From Microbacterium sp. APC 3901 (GTDB taxonomy: Bacteria; Actinomycetota; Actinomycetes; Actinomycetales; Microbacteriaceae), in assembly GCF_030407765.1 (NCBI RefSeq), contig NZ_JASDCU010000004.1, positions 1 to 64,000 of the forward strand: DNA of 64,000 bases, read 5' to 3'. Shown here piece after piece: positions 50,671 to 61,296 of the stretch. The notes under the pieces are model-generated. The model was not told where the DNA came from. It did not search any database and saw only the letters and a list, made by a program, of their open reading frames with translations. Position 1 is the first letter of the stretch. The number at the start of each line of letters is the position of its first letter. Made by a program: the position numbers and the translations under genes.

Positions 50671-51801
50671 ATGCCCATCGAATTGCTCGGAATGATCGCC
50701 ACGACCGCCGGATCGGAGTCGAGAGCCGTCGACGGGCCCGTCGTCGACGCGGCCTACGTGCGCGAGTTCTCTCGCGCTCACGAGGAGGCGGGGTTCGACC
50801 GCGTCCTGATCGGCTACAGCGCGAGCTCGCCGGACGGCTTCGCGGTCGCTGCGGCGGCGCTGCACTCGACCGAACGGCTGAAGGTGCTGATCGCGCACAG
50901 GCCGGGATTCGTCGCCCCGACCGTCGTCGCCCGCAAACTCGCCACTCTGGACCACCTCACGGGTGGCGGACGGGTCGCGATCCACCACATCAGCGGCGGC
51001 AGCGAGTCCGATCAGCGCAGGGACGGCGACTTCAGCGACAAATCCGACCGGTACCGTCGCACCGGCGAGTTCATCGAGGTGCTCCGACGCACGCTCGCAT
51101 CCGACGAGCCGTTCGACTACCACGGTGACTTCTATCGGGTCGAGGGCGCGTTCTCGGCGGTGAAGCCCGCGACCGACGACGGGATCCCGGTGTTCTTCGG
51201 GGGCCTGTCGGACGGCGCGATCGAGGTCGGGGCCAGGGGGGCAGACGTCTACATGCTCTTCGGCGAGCCGCTCGCAGACGTCGCGGAGCACATCAGCTCC
51301 ATCCGCGCCGCGGCAGCGCGTGAGGGCCGAACCGTCGAGTTCAGTCTCTCGACCAGACCGATCATCGGTGCCACCGAAGCCGAGGCCTGGGAGAAGGCCG
51401 AGCGCATCTACGCCGAGACCGAGGCGCTGATCGCGAGCCGGGCATCGGGCAACACCCTCACCTTCGCGCGTCCGGCGCAGCATGAGGAGGTTCCGGTGTC
51501 CGCCGACCGTCTTCAGCAGGCCGCACGGCGTGGCGATGTGCACGACGAGCGGCTCTGGCTCGGCATCACGAGGCTCACGGGTCCGGCCGGCAACTCCACG
51601 GCGCCGGTCGGCACGCCGGAGCAGGTGGCCGAAGCGTTGCTGAAGTACTACGACCTGGGCGTGACGCGCTTCCTCATCCGCGGGTTCGAACCGCTCGGCG
51701 ACGTGCGCGACTGGGGTGCCGAGCTCGTGCCCGCGTTGCGAGAGGGAGCCCGACTCCGTGACGAGGCCACAGCCGCGCAGAGTGAGGAGAGGGTCGCCTG
51801 A
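50671..51801 (+). CDS. LLM-class flavin monooxygenase (SsuD-like), second copy
   Basis: A 376-residue luciferase-like monooxygenase, distinct from the one at 42346. It has VLIAHRPGFVAPTVVARKLATLDHLTGGGRVAIHHISGGSESDQRRDGDF, the typical SsuD sulfonate-monooxygenase region (ends: RPGFVAPTVVARK and VAIHHISGGSESDQ), and PVFFGGLSDGAIEVGARGADVYMLFGEP. It probably oxidises the compound imported by the ABC system, with FMNH2 from a partner such as the reductase at 58796. ATG 50671 has AGGAGC upstream. It ends the operon; the next gene is convergent. Confidence 0.88.
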   Translation: MPIELLGMIATTAGSESRAVDGPVVDAAYVREFSRAHEEAGFDRVLIGYSASSPDGFAVAAAALHSTERLKVLIAHRPGFVAPTVVARKLATLDHLTGGGRVAIHHISGGSESDQRRDGDFSDKSDRYRRTGEFIEVLRRTLASDEPFDYHGDFYRVEGAFSAVKPATDDGIPVFFGGLSDGAIEVGARGADVYMLFGEPLADVAEHISSIRAAAAREGRTVEFSLSTRPIIGATEAEAWEKAERIYAETEALIASRASGNTLTFARPAQHEEVPVSADRLQQAARRGDVHDERLWLGITRLTGPAGNSTAPVGTPEQVAEALLKYYDLGVTRFLIRGFEPLGDVRDWGAELVPALREGARLRDEATAAQSEERVA

Positions 51802-51813
51802 CGGCCGGTCCTG

Positions 51814-52758
51814 CTACGGGATCAGCACGATCTTGCCGGAGGCGGCGCCGGACTCCATGAGCTCATGGGCCTGCGCCGCTTCGCCGAGCGGCAGTTCGGG
51901 TCCGAGCTCGATCACGAAGTCACCCGATGCGAGCAGCTCGACGGTCGCGGCCAGCGCCTCGGCCCGCCATGCGAGCTCCTGCTCGGTGAGCGGCTCAGGC
52001 GAGCCTCCGGAGAAGGCGCGGATGCCGAACGACGCGGCATCCGGTCCGCGCACGATCGTCGCGATGCGGTCGCGGTCTGCGACGAGCTCGAGCGAGACCT
52101 CGATGGCCGCATCCGTGCCTGCGCAGTCGAGGGCGACCGTCACGCCGTCCGGCGCGGCCGCGCGCACGCGCTCGAGCAGCCCGTCACCGTAGGCGACGGG
52201 GGACGCTCCGAGGTCGCGCAGCTGGTCGTGTCGGGCGGGGCTGGCGGTGGCGATCACGGTCGCGCCCCAGGCGACCGCGAACTGCACGGCCGCTTGGCCG
52301 ACCGATCCGGAGCCGCCGTGCACGAGCAGCACGTCGCCCTCGGCGACGTCGAGCGATCGCAGCGCCTGGTACGCGGTGCCTGCGGGGATGCCGATGCCGG
52401 CCCCCTCCGCGGCGGTGACCGAGTCGGGAAGTGCCACGAGCTTCTCGACCGGCACGGCGAGCATGCTCGCGTACGTGCCGACGGTGTCGCGGATCGCCAC
52501 GCGGTCGCCCACCGCGAAGCCGTCGACGTCGTCGCCGAGCGATTCGATCACCCCGGCGCCGTCGAACCCGACGGTGCGCGGCTCGGTGATCGGCGGCGAG
52601 GGGCGCTTCGCACTGCGCAGCTTGGCATCGATCGGGTTGGCGCCCGCCGCCTCGATGCGCACCACGGCCTCGCCGCTCAGCGCGATCGGATCGGGGATCT
52701 CGATCTGGTGCAGCACATCAGGGGAACCGAACTCTGTGTAGACGATCGCGCGAGCCAT
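51814..52758 (-). CDS. Quinone oxidoreductase-like MDR enzyme
   Basis: A 314-residue zinc-independent medium-chain dehydrogenase/reductase. It has the GroES-like N-terminal domain (AIVYTEFGSPDVLHQIEIPDP), GFDGAGVIESLGDDVDGFAVGDRV, and the NADPH-binding VLLVHGGSGSVGQAAVQFA. No structural zinc Cys cluster is present. It should reduce quinones or enones with NADPH. ATG 52758 is six bases after TAGCCT (52770-52765), a box that shares its TAG with the hrpA stop codon. Confidence 0.9.
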   Translation of the reverse strand: MARAIVYTEFGSPDVLHQIEIPDPIALSGEAVVRIEAAGANPIDAKLRSAKRPSPPITEPRTVGFDGAGVIESLGDDVDGFAVGDRVAIRDTVGTYASMLAVPVEKLVALPDSVTAAEGAGIGIPAGTAYQALRSLDVAEGDVLLVHGGSGSVGQAAVQFAVAWGATVIATASPARHDQLRDLGASPVAYGDGLLERVRAAAPDGVTVALDCAGTDAAIEVSLELVADRDRIATIVRGPDAASFGIRAFSGGSPEPLTEQELAWRAEALAATVELLASGDFVIELGPELPLGEAAQAHELMESGAASGKIVLIP

Positions 52759-52764
52759 GACCTC

Positions 52765-52770
52765 AGGCTA
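52765..52770 (-). promoter_or_regulatory. -10 box overlapping the hrpA stop codon
   Basis: TAGCCT on the minus strand is six bases before ATG 52758. Its first three bases are the stop codon of hrpA, so the oxidoreductase gene has its own promoter although it follows hrpA closely. Confidence 0.5.
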
Positions 52771-55700
52771 CCCCCGCGATGCCAGCACCTTCATGATGCG
52801 CTGCGGCGAGACGGGCTGCGCGGTGCCGAGCCGCTGCGCGAACACGCTCACGCGATACTCCTCGAGCAGCCAGCGGGTCTCGATGAGCGCGGCAGGTGCG
52901 CCGGGTGCGAGCGGGATCGTCCCCCCGGCATCCTCGAACACCTTCGCCATGCGCTCGAACTCGCTCATGCGTGTGCGGTCCTTGCCCGGTGCGTTCGCCA
53001 GGGTCTTCAGCCGGTCGAGCATGCCGTCGAGGTACCGGGGGAAGTGCGCGAGGCGGTCGACGCCCGCCGCCGAGACGAACCCGGAATGCAGCAGGCCCGA
53101 GAGCTGGGTGCGGATGTCGTTGAGCGGGCCCAGCAGAGCGAGCGAGTTCTGCGACTTGATGCCGCGCTCGACGTCTCGGGACTTCGTGAGGATGCGGGCC
53201 ACGAGCGATACGCAGGCGAAGAGCTCGTCGACGAGGGATGCCGAGACGGCGTCGCGCACGCGTTCGAACTCGGCCTGGGTGCGCACGATGCCCCCGGGGG
53301 CCAGTCGGTCGATCGCGCTCTGCACCACGGCGGCGCGGCAGTCCTCGATGAGGGCCGCTGCGGACTGATACGGCGATGCGGCGAGTGCGAGCTTCTCCGG
53401 GCTGGTCAGGTGCTGCTGCACATACGACGAGGGGGAGGGCACACCGAGCAGCACGAGTCGCAGGACACCGGCCCGGGTGGCCGCGCTCGCGGCATCCGCC
53501 GTCGATTCGACACGCACCGACACGGTCTTGCCCTGATCGACGATCGCGGGGTACCCGCGCACCACACCGCCGGCGACCCGGGTGTCGAGCACCTCGGGCA
53601 GCTCGCCGAACGTCCAGGCGGTCAGGCCGTCCTGCTCGATGGAGGCGGCGGCAGCCGCGGCCGGCTGCGGACCCTTCGACGGCCCCGGTCGGCGGGGCGG
53701 GGCCGCGATCGAGCGGGCCACGCTGCTGCGGGCCCGATCGGCGAGCTCTGCCTGCAGCGTGCTGAGGTCTCGGTTCGATCCTGCGACGCGCCCGCGTTCG
53801 TCGACGGCGCGGAAGTTCATGCGCAGGTGCGCGGGCACTCGGTCGTCTTCGAAGTCCGCCGCAGACACGAGCTGGTTCGCGAGGGGCTGGATGAGGCGGG
53901 CGAGCGCCTCTTTCAGGGTGCGGTTCGGGAGGCCGCCGTGCGATTCCGGGCCGTCTCCGGCCAGCTCGGCCCCGAACTTGTCTGCCCAGTCGGCCGCGGG
54001 CACCACATGCCGCCTGATGGCCTTGGGCAGAGCGCGCAGCAGGCCCGTGACGAGCTCGGCGCGGAGGCCGGGCACCTGCCAGTCGAAGCCCCTGTCCTCG
54101 ATCTGCGCGAGCAGGGGGAGCGGGATCACGACGCTCACGCCGTCGTCGGCGGCACCCGGCTCGAACCGGTAGGCGAGACCGAGCACCTGATCGCCCTGGG
54201 TCCACCGCGTGGGGAACTCGCTCTGATCGGCCCTGCTCTCGTCGTCGAGCAGGTCGGCCTCGCGCATCACGAGCAGCTTCGGTGTGGCGGCCAGGGTCTC
54301 GCGCCACCACTTCTCGAACGAGCGCACGTCGAAGACGTCGGCAGGGATCCGCTCGTCGTAGAAGCGGAAGACCGACTCGTCGCCGGCGAGGATGTCGCGG
54401 CGGCGTTCGCGCTCTTCGAGCTTCTCGAGGCGCTTGCGCAGCTCGGCATTGCTGCGCCAGAACGCGCTGACCCGCTTGTCGATGCGCGTCGGGTCCCACT
54501 CGCCCTCGACGAGCGCATGCCGCACGAACATCTCGCGTGAGGCGGCGCGGTCGATGCGGGCGAACTGCACGCGGCGGCGCGGGATGATCTCGACCCCGAA
54601 GAGCGTCACCTTCTCGTAGGCGACAGCGGCCCCCGCATCCTTCGACCAGTGCGGCTCCGTGACCTGACGCTTCGCGAGGTCGCCGGCGAGCGCCTCGGCC
54701 CAGGCCGGATCGATCGCGGCGACCGTGCGCGCATAGGTGCGGGAGGTCTCGACGATCTCGGCGGCCATGACCGCCTGCGGGGCCTTCTTGCGCAGCGCCG
54801 AGCCGGGGAAGATCGAGAAGCGGATGCCGCGGGCGCCGCGGTACTCCGCCATCCTCTTCTTCTTGGGGTCGAGGCCCTTGCCGGTGTTGCGCTCGTCGAG
54901 GATGCCGATCTGCGACAGCAGACCGGCGAGCAAGGCGCGGTGGATCGCATCCGGATCAGCGGTGCCGGTGCCTCGGGAGTCCTTCTCCTTCACCAGCGAG
55001 CGCAGCTGGCGGTGCACGTCGAACCACTCGCGCACGCGGACGTAGTTCAGGTGTTCCGACCGGCAGAGCCGACGGAAGGCGCTCGAGCCGAGTTCGCGCT
55101 GCTGCTCTCTGAGGTGGTTCCAGAGGTTCAGGATCGAGAGGAAGTCGCTCGTCGGGTCGGCGAACCGCGCGTGCATGCGGTCGGCCTCGTCGCGCACGCT
55201 CTGCGGCGCCTCCTGCGAGGGGCGCTCGCGCACGTCCTGGATCGACATGCCGGCGACGATCGCGAGCACGTCTCGCGTGACGTCGGCCGCGCCGGGGCGG
55301 CCCGCCTCGATCAGCATGCGGGCGAAGCGGGGATCGATCGGGATGCGCGAGATGTCGCGACCGATGCGGGTGAGGCGCGGGGTGTCGCCGCTTCCGGTCA
55401 CGGCGCCCAGCTCGGTGAGCAGATCGACGGCGGCCTTCACGCCGCGGGAGTCCGGCGGGGTGAGGAACGGGAAGGCCGTGATGTCGCCGAACCCGAGCGA
55501 CAGCATCTGCAGGATGACCGAGGCGAGCGACGTGCGCAGGATCTCGGGCTCGGTGAACTCCGCCCGACTCTCGAAGTCCTCTTCGCTGTACAGGCGGATC
55601 GCGATGCCATCACTCGTGCGCCCGGCACGCCCGGAGCGCTGGTTCGCGGATGCCTGCGAGATCGCCTCGATGGGCAGCCGCTGCACCTTGGAGCGGTTGC

Positions 55701-56673
55701 TGTACCGCGAGATGCGGGCGGTGCCGGTGTCGATCACATAGCGGATGCCGGGAACAGTGAGGCTGGTCTCGGCGACGTTGGTGGCGAGCACGACCCGCCG
55801 CCGCACCCCCGCGACACGGCTCTTCTCGAACACCCGGTGCTGCTCGGCGGCCGACAGCCGGCCGTACAGAGGCAGCACCTCGGTGGGGGAGCGGTCCTTC
55901 GAGTAGGCGCCGCGCACGGCGTCCGCCGCATCCCTGATCTCGGCCTCGCCGGGGAGGAACACCAGCACATCACCGGGTTCCTCGCGGTCGAGCTCGCGCA
56001 GCGCCATGACGATCGCGGTCACCTCGTCGGCCTCCGCCTCCTGGGCTGCTGAGCCTGCCGGAGCATCCTCGGTCTGGGCGCGATAGCGGATCTCCACCGG
56101 GAACGTGCGCCCTGACACCTCGATGACCGGCGCAGGCACGCCGTCAGGCGAGGCGAAGTGACGGGCGAAGCTCTCGGGGTCGATCGTCGCCGAGGTGATG
56201 ATGACCTTGAGGTCGGGGCGTTCGGGAAGGATCCGCACGAGGTAGCCGAGCAGGAAGTCGACGTTGAGAGAGCGCTCGTGCGCCTCATCGATGATGATCG
56301 TGTCGTAGCGGCGCAGCAGCCTGTCTCGGTGGATCTCGTTGAGCAGGATGCCGTCGGTCATCAGTGCGATGCGCGTCTCGTCCGACACCTTGTCGGTGAA
56401 GCGCACCTTGTAGCCGACGAGGGAGCCGAGCTCGACCTGGAGCTCTTCGGCGACCCGCTCGGCGATCGTGCGGGCGGCGAGTCGTCGGGGTTGCGTGTGG
56501 GCGATGCGCTCACGCCCGAGGTCGAGGCAGATCTTCGGAAGCTGGGTCGTCTTGCCCGAGCCCGTGGCACCCGCGACGATGACGACCTGATTGTCGCGGA
56601 TGGCATCGGCGATCTCCTCCCGTGCAGCGCTGACCGGCAGCTCGGGAGGATAGAAGATCACGGGGGAAGGCAT
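52768..56673 (-). CDS. hrpA: ATP-dependent RNA helicase HrpA
   Basis: A 1301-residue DEAH-box helicase. Near the N-terminus are Walker A GATGSGKTTQLPK, motif Ia THTQPRR region, DEAH in IIIDEAHERSLNVDFLLG and SAT in VIITSATIDPESF; motif VI is NQRSGRAGRTSDG. HA2 and OB-fold parts follow, and the last 600 residues are the DUF3418 tail of HrpA. It acts in mRNA processing or rescue of stalled ribosomes in E. coli. Start ATG 56673 follows a palindromic -10 shared with the divergent gene; a longer reading frame upstream crosses that promoter and is rejected. Confidence 0.94.
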   Translation of the reverse strand: MPSPVIFYPPELPVSAAREEIADAIRDNQVVIVAGATGSGKTTQLPKICLDLGRERIAHTQPRRLAARTIAERVAEELQVELGSLVGYKVRFTDKVSDETRIALMTDGILLNEIHRDRLLRRYDTIIIDEAHERSLNVDFLLGYLVRILPERPDLKVIITSATIDPESFARHFASPDGVPAPVIEVSGRTFPVEIRYRAQTEDAPAGSAAQEAEADEVTAIVMALRELDREEPGDVLVFLPGEAEIRDAADAVRGAYSKDRSPTEVLPLYGRLSAAEQHRVFEKSRVAGVRRRVVLATNVAETSLTVPGIRYVIDTGTARISRYSNRSKVQRLPIEAISQASANQRSGRAGRTSDGIAIRLYSEEDFESRAEFTEPEILRTSLASVILQMLSLGFGDITAFPFLTPPDSRGVKAAVDLLTELGAVTGSGDTPRLTRIGRDISRIPIDPRFARMLIEAGRPGAADVTRDVLAIVAGMSIQDVRERPSQEAPQSVRDEADRMHARFADPTSDFLSILNLWNHLREQQRELGSSAFRRLCRSEHLNYVRVREWFDVHRQLRSLVKEKDSRGTGTADPDAIHRALLAGLLSQIGILDERNTGKGLDPKKKRMAEYRGARGIRFSIFPGSALRKKAPQAVMAAEIVETSRTYARTVAAIDPAWAEALAGDLAKRQVTEPHWSKDAGAAVAYEKVTLFGVEIIPRRRVQFARIDRAASREMFVRHALVEGEWDPTRIDKRVSAFWRSNAELRKRLEKLEERERRRDILAGDESVFRFYDERIPADVFDVRSFEKWWRETLAATPKLLVMREADLLDDESRADQSEFPTRWTQGDQVLGLAYRFEPGAADDGVSVVIPLPLLAQIEDRGFDWQVPGLRAELVTGLLRALPKAIRRHVVPAADWADKFGAELAGDGPESHGGLPNRTLKEALARLIQPLANQLVSAADFEDDRVPAHLRMNFRAVDERGRVAGSNRDLSTLQAELADRARSSVARSIAAPPRRPGPSKGPQPAAAAAASIEQDGLTAWTFGELPEVLDTRVAGGVVRGYPAIVDQGKTVSVRVESTADAASAATRAGVLRLVLLGVPSPSSYVQQHLTSPEKLALAASPYQSAAALIEDCRAAVVQSAIDRLAPGGIVRTQAEFERVRDAVSASLVDELFACVSLVARILTKSRDVERGIKSQNSLALLGPLNDIRTQLSGLLHSGFVSAAGVDRLAHFPRYLDGMLDRLKTLANAPGKDRTRMSEFERMAKVFEDAGGTIPLAPGAPAALIETRWLLEEYRVSVFAQRLGTAQPVSPQRIMKVLASRG

Positions 56674-56682
56674 AGAACTCCC

Positions 56683-56692
56683 ATCGTACGAT
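56683..56692. promoter_or_regulatory. Palindromic bidirectional -10 element
   Basis: ATCGTACGAT is a perfect ten-base palindrome that reads TACGAT on both strands (56687-56692 plus; 56688-56683 minus). The plus box is six bases before GTG 56699; the minus box is nine bases before the hrpA ATG 56673. One melted region could serve both directions, but only one polymerase could use it at a time. Confidence 0.6.
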
Positions 56693-56698
56693 TCATCC

Positions 56699-58719
<2,021 letters not shown>

Positions 58720-58739
58720 GGCGCCGCGTTTCGACAGAT

Positions 58740-58774
58740 GACGCCCCGTGTCGCTTTCCGCGACACGGGGCGTC
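58740..58774 (+). terminator. Hairpin terminator after the aldo/keto reductase gene
   Basis: A 15-pair perfect stem (58740-58754 with 58760-58774) with a TTTCC loop. It separates the acyltransferase/reductase pair from the FMN reductase gene, whose promoter lies just beyond. Confidence 0.85.
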
Positions 58775-58782
58775 GTCGTGAG

Positions 58783-58788
58783 TAGCGT
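58783..58788 (+). promoter_or_regulatory. -10 box of the FMN reductase gene
   Basis: TAGCGT is seven bases before ATG 58796, with no ribosome site. Confidence 0.5.
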
Positions 58789-58795
58789 CAACGGC

Positions 58796-59365
58796 ATGAC
58801 TGCTCCCTATCGCGTCGTCGCCGTCTCCGGTTCTCTGCACGAGCCCAGCAAGACCACGGCACTCGTCCGTGCGATCGCCGGGGCGATGGCCGAGCGCGCC
58901 GAGGTCGAGATCGAGGTCATCGAGCTCACCGACATCGGCCCGTCGCTCGCAGGGGCACTCCGTCGTGACCAGCTGCCGGCGAGCGTCGAGGAGAAGCTCG
59001 TGGCCATCGAGGCGTCCGACCTGCTGATCGTGGGCAGCCCCGTGTACCGCGCGTCCTTCACCGGTCTGTTCAAGCATCTGTTCGACTTCGTCGGCCAGTA
59101 CGAGCTCGTCGGCAAGCCGGTACTGCTCGCGGCTACCGGAGGCGGCGAGCGCCACGCGCTGATCATCGAGCACCAGCTGCGGCCGCTGTTCGCCTTCTTC
59201 CAGGCGCTGACGCTGCCGCTCGGCGTCTACGCCAGCGACACCGACTTCGACGGCTACGTGATCGCGTCCGACGTGCTCCGCGCGCGCATCGACCTCGCTG
59301 CAGACCGTGCGCTGCCGCTCGTCGGCTACGCCGCCTCCCGACCGGCGGAGCTGCTCGTCTCCTGA
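58796..59365 (+). CDS. NADPH-dependent FMN reductase (SsuE/MsuE type)
   Basis: A 189-residue flavodoxin-fold reductase. The FMN-phosphate loop is VVAVSGSLHEPSKTTALV and the second contact is LLIVGSPVYRASFTGLFKHLFDFVG, both close to SsuE/MsuE proteins. These supply FMNH2 to two-component flavin monooxygenases such as SsuD. Two SsuD-like enzymes are encoded 7-16 kb away without a reductase of their own, so this is a plausible partner. The ATG is taken at 58796 from the TAGCGT box; an upstream in-frame start lies in the terminator and is rejected. Confidence 0.9.
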   Translation: MTAPYRVVAVSGSLHEPSKTTALVRAIAGAMAERAEVEIEVIELTDIGPSLAGALRRDQLPASVEEKLVAIEASDLLIVGSPVYRASFTGLFKHLFDFVGQYELVGKPVLLAATGGGERHALIIEHQLRPLFAFFQALTLPLGVYASDTDFDGYVIASDVLRARIDLAADRALPLVGYAASRPAELLVS

Positions 59366-59390
59366 CGGGCTCGTCGTGCGCTGATCGGCG

Positions 59391-59396
59391 TAGCGT
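59391..59396 (+). promoter_or_regulatory. -10 box of the DUF255 gene
   Basis: TAGCGT is six bases before ATG 59403; leaderless. Confidence 0.5.
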
Positions 59397-59402
59397 GGGC
59401 GT

Positions 59403-61202
59403 ATGACGAACCGGCTCGCCGACACGCTCAGCCCCTACCTCCGCGCACATGCCGACAACCCCGTCGACTGGTATCCCTGGGGGTCGGAGGCGTTCGCGGA
59501 GGCACAGCGCCGTGACGTGCCGCTGCTGATCTCGATCGGCTATTCGACCTGCCACTGGTGCCACGTGATGGCGAGGGAGTCATTCGCCGACCCCGACACG
59601 GCCGCCCTGATCAACCGTGACTTCGTGGCGATCAAGGTCGACCGTGAAGAGCATCCCGATGTCGACGGCGCCTACATGGCCGCAGCGTCGGCGTTCACGC
59701 AGAACCTGGGGTGGCCGCTGACAGTCTTCACGACCCCGCGGGGTCGCACGTTCTACGCGGGCACCTACTGGCCGCCCGAGGCGCGACAGCCGATGCCCGC
59801 GTTCCGCGACGTCCTCGCCGCGGTTCATGAGGCCTGGACCCTGCGCCGGGCGCAGGCCGAGGAGTCGGCGGATGCCGTGACCGATGCGCTCGCCAGGGCG
59901 GGGGCGGCCATGCCCTCGGAGCTGCCAGACGCTGCGGCGCTCGCCGGGGCGGCCGAGGCGATCGCCGCGCGTGAGGATCGCCAGTTCGGCGGGTTCGGCG
60001 GCGCCCCGAAGTTCCCCGTCGCGACGACCCTGAGCCTGCTGCAGACGCCGCTGGTGCGGCGGGAGGCTCCGGATGCCGCGGCCTCCGCCGACCGGGCGCT
60101 CGCGGCGATGTCGGCGTCGGCCCTGTGCGACGCCGACGGAGGATTCTTCCGCTACGCGACCCGGCGCGACTGGACCGTGCCGCACTACGAGCGGATGCTG
60201 ACCGATAACGCTCAACTGCTCGACATCGCTCTCGACGCGGGAGATGAGACGACGGCGCGAGGCATCGCGGACTTCCTCGTGGGGACGCTGCGCCGAGAGG
60301 GCGGCGGGTTCGGCGCCGCTCAGGACTCGGAATCGTGGATCGACGGCGAGCGCAGCGAGGGCGGGTACTACCTGCGGCCGGTGTCGGAGCGGGCAGGCCT
60401 CGAACCTCCCGCCGTCGACGGCAAGGTCATCACCGGATGGAACGGTCTCGCGGTCGCGGCCCTCGCGCGTGCCGGTGCGACCTACGGCGAGACCGCCTGG
60501 GTGCAGGCGGCGATCGACGCCGCGGAGTATGTGCTGCGGGTCAACCGTGGGCCCTCGGGAGCGCTCGTGCGTGCCTCGCTCGACGGCTCAGCATCCGAGG
60601 CCGTCGCGACCGTGGCCGACGTCGCCCTGCTCGCCGACGGCCTGTTCGTGCTCGCAGTCGCCACGGGCGAGGCAGGCTGGGCGGTCGAGGGGCGCACTCT
60701 GCTCGACGTGGCGCTCGCGGGCATCCAGGGCGACCCGCTGCTCGCCGAGCACGGCATCGCGGTCTCTCCCGATCAGACCGACGGCGACCTGCCTTCGGAT
60801 GCGGCCGCGGTCGCCGCCGCATCGCTCACCGCCTGGCGGCTCGGGGCGGGGGACCGCTATCGCGAAGCTGCCGCGGTGCGGGTGCGCGAGCACTCCGGGT
60901 CGGCGATCGGTCAGCCGTTCGCACACGGCAGCCTGCTGCGGGTCGCCGCGGGGCTGGTCGATGCGCCGAGGCAGCTCGTCGTCGTCACGGGGGAGCCGGG
61001 GGGTGCCCTCGCCTCGAGGGCGCGCACGGCCGATGCGGATGTGATCGCGGTCGTCACTCCTTCGCAGGCGCGGGCATTCGCGGATGCCGGGTTCGAGCTG
61101 TTCGAGGGCAAGGGAAGCGCGGTCGAGCAGGCTTTCGACTGTCGAGCCTTCGTGTGCAGACTGCCGGTGAGCGACCCCTCCGAGATGGTGCTCGAGCGCT
61201 GA
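59403..61202 (+). CDS. DUF255 thioredoxin-domain protein (YyaL/SPATA20 type)
   Basis: A 599-residue cytoplasmic protein. The N-terminal thioredoxin-like domain starts [25 protein letters not shown] and carries the CxxC motif in [16 protein letters not shown] (about residues 50-53). The rest is an alpha/alpha six-barrel resembling N-acylglucosamine epimerase folds ([37 protein letters not shown]). At about 600 residues it is shorter than typical 650-700-residue members. Function in bacteria is unknown; a role in redox or sugar metabolism has been suggested. Confidence 0.92.
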   Translation: MTNRLADTLSPYLRAHADNPVDWYPWGSEAFAEAQRRDVPLLISIGYSTCHWCHVMARESFADPDTAALINRDFVAIKVDREEHPDVDGAYMAAASAFTQNLGWPLTVFTTPRGRTFYAGTYWPPEARQPMPAFRDVLAAVHEAWTLRRAQAEESADAVTDALARAGAAMPSELPDAAALAGAAEAIAAREDRQFGGFGGAPKFPVATTLSLLQTPLVRREAPDAAASADRALAAMSASALCDADGGFFRYATRRDWTVPHYERMLTDNAQLLDIALDAGDETTARGIADFLVGTLRREGGGFGAAQDSESWIDGERSEGGYYLRPVSERAGLEPPAVDGKVITGWNGLAVAALARAGATYGETAWVQAAIDAAEYVLRVNRGPSGALVRASLDGSASEAVATVADVALLADGLFVLAVATGEAGWAVEGRTLLDVALAGIQGDPLLAEHGIAVSPDQTDGDLPSDAAAVAAASLTAWRLGAGDRYREAAAVRVREHSGSAIGQPFAHGSLLRVAAGLVDAPRQLVVVTGEPGGALASRARTADADVIAVVTPSQARAFADAGFELFEGKGSAVEQAFDCRAFVCRLPVSDPSEMVLER

Positions 61203-61244
61203 GAGCTCGGTGGGTGCCGATTGGCTGCCGTCCGGCATCCGGTC

Positions 61245-61250
61245 TAATGT
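61245..61250 (+). promoter_or_regulatory. -10 box upstream of the amino-acid permease gene
   Basis: TAATGT lies six bases before an ATG at 61257 that is in a different frame from the permease. A transcript starting there would have a 40-base leader to ATG 61297, which has AGGAGG at 61286-61291. Confidence 0.45.
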
Positions 61251-61296
61251 TGCGCGATGGCAGGCGCCACCTCGCGCCCCGCTTCAGGAGGCGCGC

